DNA of 47,023 nt. It comes from Candidatus Gastranaerophilales bacterium (GTDB lineage: Bacteria; Cyanobacteriota; Vampirovibrionia; Gastranaerophilales; Gastranaerophilaceae). This document shows positions 42,698 through 47,023 of the stretch, piece after piece. Every line of letters starts with the position of its first letter. The stretch's first letter is position 1. The translations under genes were made by a program, and so were the position numbers. The notes beneath the pieces were generated by a model, which saw nothing but the letters and a program-made list of their open reading frames with translations, searched no databases and was not told the DNA's origin. The DNA is taken from positions 1 through 47,023 of the forward strand of contig CALUTL010000015.1 of the NCBI GenBank assembly GCA_944323655.1, given 5' to 3'.

Positions 42698-44350
42698 ATG
42701 ATTAAACAACTGAGAATTAAGGATTACATATTAATAGACGAATTAACGGCGAATTTTCATCAGGGGCTTAACGTCATAACAGGTGAAACAGGCGCCGGAA
42801 AAAGTATTTTAATAAGCGCAATTGATCTGGCTTTTGCCCCGAGAGTTTCAAAAGAAGTAATAAAAAACGGATGCGAAAAAACTGTTATTGAGCTTACCAT
42901 TGAAAACACAAAACACGATTTAAAACAACTTTTTGAAGAAAACGGAATTGACGATTTCGGTGAAGAAATAACTCTTTCAAAAGAGATTACGCCAAACGCC
43001 GTCAGAACAAGAGTAAACGGAACTTTAGTCAATCAGGATTTTATTAAAAATCTTAGAACGTTATTTCTTGATATACATTCACAGCACCAGACATATTCAT
43101 TCTTGCAGCCAAAATATCATATAACACTTCTTGATACTTATGCAAAAGATGTTTACGGCGCAAAACTTGAAGAATACAAAAGACTTTATTCAGAATACAC
43201 CTCGCTTAAATCTCAGCTTGAAAAAGCAAAAAATTCAGCAGATGCAACAGAAAACCAGATTGAATTTTTAAGATTTCAAGTGAATGAAATAGAAAGCGCA
43301 GAAATCCAATCCCCGACAGAAGACGAAGAATTAAACAATGAGCTTGAAGTTTTAGAAAATGCAGAAAAATTAAAAGAACTCACAGGCACATCCTACTGGG
43401 CAATCAACGGGGATGACGGCTCAATATTGGAGGGTTTGGGCAAGATTAAGCAGAATGTCTCAAAAGCCGCCTCTTTTGACAGCAAATTAAACGACCTTGA
43501 ACAGAACTTAATAGAATGTATAGAAAATCTTCATGACATATCTTCTGAACTTAGAAATTACAGCCAGAATTTAGACAATGACACTGAAAGATTAAACGAG
43601 ATTCAAGAACGATTGTTTTTGCTTGACAAATTAAAACGCAAATACGGCGGTACTCTTGAAGCTGTTATTGAATCCCACCAAAAATTAGCGGAAGAACTTT
43701 CTTCGATAGAATTTTCGACAAAAAATATTGAAGAACTTGAGAATTTAATTGAACAAGCAGAAAAAAATCTTCTTGAAAAAGCAAAAGACATAAGCGAACA
43801 CAGAAAAGATTACGCAAGCGTTTTATCGGTATATATTCAAGAAAGACTCACAAAACTTGAACTTCCGAAAGCCAGATTTGAGATTGCCGTAAGAGAAAAA
43901 ACGCTTTCTTCAGACGGAATTGATGATGTGGAATTTTTAATTTCAACAAACGTATCGGAAGATTTAAAACCGCTTGCAAAAGTAGCCTCAGGGGGTGAAA
44001 TATCAAGAGTAATGCTTGCAATAAAATCAATTTTTGCGCAAACCGACGACATTGATACAGTAATTTTTGACGAAATTGATACGGGAATTTCGGGTAAAGC
44101 CTCGCAAAGCGTCGCTGATGAAATAGTAGAGCTTTCAAAATTCCATCAAATTATATTAATCACCCACCAAGCAATTATTGCTTCAAAAGCAGACAAACAT
44201 TTTTACGTGAGAAAATCACAAAATGACGAAACAAAAGTTGAAGTTTATGTTTTGACAGGCGACAACAGAATTAAAGCTCTGGCAGAACTTGCAGGAGGCG
44301 ACATAAACGAACGCTCAATAGAGTTTGCAAAATCACTGATTGAGGCATAG
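42698..44350 (+). CDS. recN: DNA repair protein RecN
   Basis: A 550-residue SMC-like ATPase acting early in double-strand-break repair. Walker A is GETGAGKS at 29-36, the signature motif is ASGGEISR, and Walker B is VIFDEIDTGISG. Two coiled-coil arms (about 150-215 and 260-380) flank a central hinge. I chose the ATG at 42698 (MIKQLRIKDY), which matches the family start, over the ATG eight codons upstream. A strong hairpin follows the stop. Confidence 0.95.
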   Translation: MIKQLRIKDYILIDELTANFHQGLNVITGETGAGKSILISAIDLAFAPRVSKEVIKNGCEKTVIELTIENTKHDLKQLFEENGIDDFGEEITLSKEITPNAVRTRVNGTLVNQDFIKNLRTLFLDIHSQHQTYSFLQPKYHITLLDTYAKDVYGAKLEEYKRLYSEYTSLKSQLEKAKNSADATENQIEFLRFQVNEIESAEIQSPTEDEELNNELEVLENAEKLKELTGTSYWAINGDDGSILEGLGKIKQNVSKAASFDSKLNDLEQNLIECIENLHDISSELRNYSQNLDNDTERLNEIQERLFLLDKLKRKYGGTLEAVIESHQKLAEELSSIEFSTKNIEELENLIEQAEKNLLEKAKDISEHRKDYASVLSVYIQERLTKLELPKARFEIAVREKTLSSDGIDDVEFLISTNVSEDLKPLAKVASGGEISRVMLAIKSIFAQTDDIDTVIFDEIDTGISGKASQSVADEIVELSKFHQIILITHQAIIASKADKHFYVRKSQNDETKVEVYVLTGDNRIKALAELAGGDINERSIEFAKSLIEA

Positions 44351-44362
44351 AAGTTTTTAATT

Positions 44363-44393
44363 GCGGCGAAGCCTTCGGCTTCGCCGCTTCTTT
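44363..44393 (+). terminator. GC-rich terminator after recN
   Basis: GCGGCGAAGCC (44363-44373) and GGCTTCGCCGC (44377-44387) form a perfect 11-bp stem with a TTC loop, followed by TTCTTT. Very GC-rich for this AT-rich region. Confidence 0.75.
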
Positions 44394-44401
44394 AAACAAA
44401 T

Positions 44402-44422
44402 AAAAACCGGCAAAAGCCGGCT
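44402..44422 (-). terminator. Terminator of the RpoD-like sigma factor gene
   Basis: CCGGC (44407-44411) and GCCGG (44416-44420) with a 4-nt loop; on the minus strand a TTTTT run follows. Confidence 0.7.
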
Positions 44423-44433
44423 GTGAACAATAA

Positions 44434-45408
44434 TCAATCCTCTATAAAATCTTTAAAATGCCACAAATCCTTTTTCTCTCTGATTTTAGCAAGAGCAATA
44501 TCTTCAAGCTGTCTGATACGCTCTTTAGAATACCCCATCTCACGACCGAGCTGTTCAAGCGTCATAGGAGAACACCCGTTTATCCCAAAGCGGTAATTAA
44601 TAATCTTCTTTTCTCTTTCGTCAAGCGTTTTTAGAAGATGATTAACAGAACCTTTCAGCGTGTTGTTTTTTGTTTGTTCATCAGGCGAATTGTATTTTTT
44701 ATCCTGAATATAATCCCCGACATTCAAATCATCCGTCACAGGTGTTTCAAGACTAATCGGCTCCCTAATAATCGACTTTCTAATAGCGGAAAGTTTTTTA
44801 GACGAAAGCCCCATTTTTTCCGCAACCTCAAGATCGCTCGGTTCACGCCCCAATTCAAACGAAAGCATCGTGTAAATCTTTTTATATTTTCTGATTTTAT
44901 CGGCCATATGCACAGGAATTCTTATAGTGCGGGAATTGTTAGAAATAGCCCTTATAATTGTCTGCTTAATCCACCAGGTCGCATAGGTTGAAAACTTAAA
45001 ATTCTTAGAATAATCAAATTTTTCAGCAGCCTTGATAAGCCCAAGAGAACCCTCCTGAACTAAATCCATAAACAAAACCCCCTGCCCGATATACCTCTTT
45101 GCAATACTTACAACCAGACGCAAATTTGCCTGAATAAGCTTTCTTTTTGCGATATCCGCTTGAGATGGCTTGCCTTCCCTGATTTGTTTGCCGAGCATCT
45201 TCTCTTCTTTAGATGAAAGAAGCTTAACCTTACCGATATCTTTCAAATACATCTGCAAAAGATCGTCCTCTTTTGCAACAGAATTAAAAGTTTTCGGCTC
45301 TAAATTAATAATATCCTCATCATCAGCCGAGATAATATCCTCCTGCAAATAATTACTCTGAAAATCCTTAAATAAATTTTCTTCCCTTAACTCAACATTC
45401 AAACTCAT
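44434..45408 (-). CDS. RpoD/SigA-family sigma factor (group 1 or 2)
   Basis: A 324-residue sigma-70. Region 1.2 ([21 protein letters not shown]), region 2 ([24 protein letters not shown], then [18 protein letters not shown] and TIRIPVHM), region 3, and region 4 ([27 protein letters not shown]) are complete. Region 1.1 is missing. This could be the primary sigma factor or a closely related group 2 factor; sequence alone does not decide. The start is the ATG at 45408 with AGAGGA about 10 bases upstream, three codons inside the longest frame. Confidence 0.9.
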   Translation of the reverse strand: MSLNVELREENLFKDFQSNYLQEDIISADDEDIINLEPKTFNSVAKEDDLLQMYLKDIGKVKLLSSKEEKMLGKQIREGKPSQADIAKRKLIQANLRLVVSIAKRYIGQGVLFMDLVQEGSLGLIKAAEKFDYSKNFKFSTYATWWIKQTIIRAISNNSRTIRIPVHMADKIRKYKKIYTMLSFELGREPSDLEVAEKMGLSSKKLSAIRKSIIREPISLETPVTDDLNVGDYIQDKKYNSPDEQTKNNTLKGSVNHLLKTLDEREKKIINYRFGINGCSPMTLEQLGREMGYSKERIRQLEDIALAKIREKKDLWHFKDFIED

Positions 45409-45586
45409 TGAAATCAATTCCTCTCTTCCAAGTCTAAATCTCTACAACATTAATGACGAAAATAAAATAAATTTGTTTCAAAAGGTTAAGCTAAAGATTA
45501 TAAATATTGATTATAAAAAACTAATATTGTAGTATTGAGTCAAACTTTTAAAATTACAGATTATGCAAACCAGAAAGGAAACAACA

Positions 45587-45844
45587 ATGGCTATCAGACC
45601 AATTACATCTACTCCGTCTTTCAAAGGACTTATCGTATCCACAAGTGATAAAATTGCAGTGAATACAAAACACATTATATCAATGAAAGAAACTTCCGAT
45701 ATAGGAAAAGTACAGACCCAAATATATTTAACCGACAATACTATAAGAACGATTAATGCCCCACTAAGAGATGTTCTTCAGGCATATCTTAAAGCGAGCC
45801 CAAACGACTGCAACATTGAACGTGTTAAACCATCTAGAGATTAA
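45587..45844 (+). CDS. Small unknown protein, FlbD/LytTR-like pattern
   Basis: An 85-residue protein starting at the ATG at 45587 (AAAGGAAA upstream). After a short N-terminus (PSFKGLIV) comes a compact beta-alpha unit, IAVNTKHIISMKE then TQIYLTDNTIRTINAPLRDVLQAYL. This resembles the small FlbD-like fold or the last part of a LytTR domain: strand, strand, helix with the ILTDG-type turn. Function unknown. A terminator follows 42 bp after the stop. Confidence 0.65.
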   Translation: MAIRPITSTPSFKGLIVSTSDKIAVNTKHIISMKETSDIGKVQTQIYLTDNTIRTINAPLRDVLQAYLKASPNDCNIERVKPSRD

Positions 45845-45886
45845 TCAGCCAAATTTCAAACAATAACAAACAATTATTCAAACACT

Positions 45887-45915
45887 AAAAAAGAGCCATA
45901 TAAAGGCTCTTTTTT
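45887..45915 (+). terminator. Intrinsic terminator
   Basis: AAAAAAGAGCC (45887-45897) and GGCTCTTTTTT (45905-45915) with a 7-nt loop. Confidence 0.85.
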
Positions 45916-45928
45916 ATTTGGGAAAGAG

Positions 45929-45959
45929 TTGACAGAACTCGAACTGATTTTGATATAAT
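45929..45959 (+). promoter_or_regulatory. Consensus-like promoter upstream of the 46105 gene
   Basis: Perfect TTGACA (45929-45934) and perfect TATAAT (45954-45959) with a 19-bp spacer (or GATATA at 17). The predicted leader to the ATG at 46105 is about 140 nt, unusually long here. Confidence 0.6.
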
Positions 45960-46039
45960 TTCTGAGTTTTTATTGCAATTAATTATTATTGATAATGGAC
46001 TGTAACAATTATATACAAACGTCTTTTAAAATGGCAATT

Positions 46040-46078
46040 TTGAGAGAAAATAATACTTTATTTATATACAATATTGTA
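46040..46078 (+). promoter_or_regulatory. Second promoter with overlapping palindromic operator
   Basis: TTGAGA (46040-46045), 17 bp, TATATA (46063-46068), overlapped by the 12-bp palindrome TACAATATTGTA (46067-46078), which would cover the start point. The layout suggests repressor control. Confidence 0.35.
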
Positions 46079-46104
46079 GAAGTTTAACTAATTAGGAGGT
46101 TAAG

Positions 46105-46737
46105 ATGGTTAACTTGTTTGGTAGAATATTTGGTTTTGGCTCTAAGAAAATAACAAAGGAATTACAACATCATGTTCAAAATACAAAAACTGTTCAAGAA
46201 GTTGTATCCGAAGTTAAATCAGAAGTGGGGAATAGAGTCACACAAAGGACAAAATCTACTGCTCCATCGATAGGTAGTCAATTAGATTATGGAAAATGGT
46301 ATTATGGCGTTGATACAAAAGCTAAACCAGTAGTTAGAAGATTTACAGGTGGTATTGAGAAAAGATATCCTTGTAAAGATGGAGGCGAAGTTGTTGTAAC
46401 TTATGTTTCTAGAGCAGACAAATCTTCACGTTTAGATATAGTAAAAACAGGTAACCCTAAAGATTCTGGGCGTGGTGATTGGTTTAGAGGATTTTATTCT
46501 GAAACGGCAATAAAAAATTATAAAGATAGATTTGGTAATGATGTGACAAAAACAATCAAGAAAAAAGGAGCTCGAAAACAGGTGTTAAGTTGCCAAAATG
46601 GACGACCGACTGAAGAAGTGCATGTTCCATTAAAGAGATGGGAGCTTATAAAAGAATATTTTGGGTTTAATAATGGGAAAAAAGTTAGTGATATAAATCC
46701 TCATAATCCTAGAGATTTTGATAGATTTATTGACTGA
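46105..46737 (+). CDS. Unknown soluble protein
   Basis: A 210-residue basic protein with a strong AGGAGG ribosome site. No signal peptide or membrane span. The N-terminal 50 residues are helical and polar. The rest contains short beta-like blocks (GGEVVVTYVSRADKSSRLDIVKTG) and aromatic/basic segments (RGDWFRGFYSE). I recognise no family. It ends in TGA and stands between an unusually strong promoter region and a tRNA gene with tandem repeats, a setting typical of accessory genes; this is inference. Confidence 0.75.
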   Translation: MVNLFGRIFGFGSKKITKELQHHVQNTKTVQEVVSEVKSEVGNRVTQRTKSTAPSIGSQLDYGKWYYGVDTKAKPVVRRFTGGIEKRYPCKDGGEVVVTYVSRADKSSRLDIVKTGNPKDSGRGDWFRGFYSETAIKNYKDRFGNDVTKTIKKKGARKQVLSCQNGRPTEEVHVPLKRWELIKEYFGFNNGKKVSDINPHNPRDFDRFID

Positions 46738-46746
46738 TTTACATAT

Positions 46747-46775
46747 AAAAAAGGACCTTTATAAGGTCCTTTTTT
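46747..46775. terminator. Bidirectional terminator between the unknown gene and tRNA-Leu
   Basis: AAAAAAGGACCTT and AAGGTCCTTTTTT form a 13-bp stem with a TAT loop. It can end both the plus-strand gene and the minus-strand tRNA transcript. Confidence 0.85.
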
Positions 46776-46781
46776 AGTATC

Positions 46782-46860
46782 TGGGCATGAAGAGACTCGA
46801 ACTCCCATGCTTTCGCACTAGTTCCTAAGACTAGCGTGTCTACCATTCCACCACATGCCC
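46782..46860 (-). tRNA. tRNA-Leu (anticodon TAG)
   Basis: Acceptor GGGCATG/CATGCCC, anticodon stem CTAGT/ACTAG around CTTAGGA (anticodon TAG), a short type II variable arm TGC-GAAA-GCA, and T-arm GGGAG-TTCGAGT-CTCTT. Discriminator A. CCA is not encoded, unlike tRNA-Glu in this window. Confidence 0.92.
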
Positions 46861-47023
46861 ATATTTAATTGTCATAAAAGTTTCGAAAACTTTTGGCGTG
46901 TCTACCACCTCTCACAAACGATACTTAATCGTTTGTTCGGCAGAGTACCACATGCCCATATTTAATTGTCATAAAAGTTTCGAAAACTTTTGGCGTGTCT
47001 ACCACCTCTCACAAACGATACTT
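46850..47023. repeat. 97-bp tandem repeat derived in part from the tRNA-Leu 5' half
   Basis: The unit beginning at 46851 recurs at 46948 with no mismatch over the 76 bases available before the window ends. Each unit contains the first ~11 bases of the tRNA (rc of ACCACATGCCC) and the D-arm 12-mer GCGTGTCTACCA (46834-46845 in the tRNA; 46896-46907 and 46993-47004 in the units). Between them is a hairpin ACAAACGAT/ATCGTTTGT, and outside is AAAAGTTT/AAACTTTT. The array may continue beyond the edge. Confidence 0.85.

Larger units (their letters stand above)
45845..46104. other. Gene-free stretch between two small unknown genes
   Basis: Holds the terminator of the upstream gene, two candidate promoters and a palindrome described separately. 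No further open frame of note. Confidence 0.6.

Noticed and set aside
43848-44138. 96-codon frame opposite recN
   Set aside because: It overlaps the conserved RecN ATPase motifs; low-complexity Leu/Arg/Gln content is typical of antisense translation.
46850-47023. CRISPR array
   Set aside because: Only two copies with a 97-bp period; the repeats are identical over their whole length with no variable spacers, and they derive from tRNA sequence.

Overview
The window is an AT-rich, densely coding stretch from a bacterium with the standard genetic code (TGA is used as a stop). The mix of genes is that of a motile, fermentative, non-photosynthetic bacterium: flagellar export and hook genes (flhB, fliJ, a fliK-like gene, an FlgG/FlgF-like gene), a PilT retraction ATPase, NifU/NifS, the split glycine decarboxylase subunit gcvPB, a separate glyQ, an AsmA-like envelope protein and an RpoD-like sigma factor. 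From protein style and gene content my best guess is the non-photosynthetic cyanobacterial relatives (Melainabacteria/Vampirovibrionia, perhaps Gastranaerophilales). That is inference; no rRNA is present to confirm it.

Layout. 1-9.8 kb: the tail of an unknown gene, a convergent two-domain universal stress protein, then a same-strand run of a small sigma factor, gcvPB, a CoA-activase-like protein, a six-helix membrane protein, miaA and a large AsmA-like protein. 9.8-14.5 kb, minus strand: a secreted repeat protein, nifU-nifS and two tandem plsC-like acyltransferases. 14.6-20.8 kb, plus strand: a phosphohexomutase, metF-deoC with a small membrane protein, then flhB followed by a second small sigma factor. 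20.8-25 kb: a 5'-nucleotidase-like protein and a possible papain-like protease (both minus), and a divergent stand-alone TOPRIM protein. 25-28.5 kb, minus: fliJ/fliK-like/flgG-like and a second secreted protein with the same repeat as the one at 9.8 kb. 28.5-30.9 kb, minus: pilT-recO-membrane protein. 30.9-31.3 kb: a candidate small RNA and tRNA-Glu(CTC). 31.3-38.6 kb, minus: trxB, pgi, and glyQ followed by two amino-acid permeases. 38.8-45.4 kb: a P-loop kinase resembling animal phosphomevalonate kinase, an orphan NarL-type response regulator, a GH13-like glycosidase, recN and an RpoD-like sigma factor. The right end carries two small unknown genes, tRNA-Leu(TAG), and a 97-bp tandem repeat built partly from the 5' half of that tRNA and running off the edge.

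The most interesting signals are: (1) a shared ~22-residue repeat in two exported proteins, whose mRNAs both carry a leader arm able to base-pair with the ribosome binding site; (2) promoters placed so that metF and recN mRNAs, and possibly tRNA-Glu, would start exactly at their first coding or structural base; (3) the tRNA-Leu-derived tandem repeat; (4) several unusual protein variants: FlhB with NPIH instead of NPTH, a PMVK-like kinase, an OLD-type TOPRIM domain without its ATPase, and a GH13 enzyme lacking the usual region I histidine.
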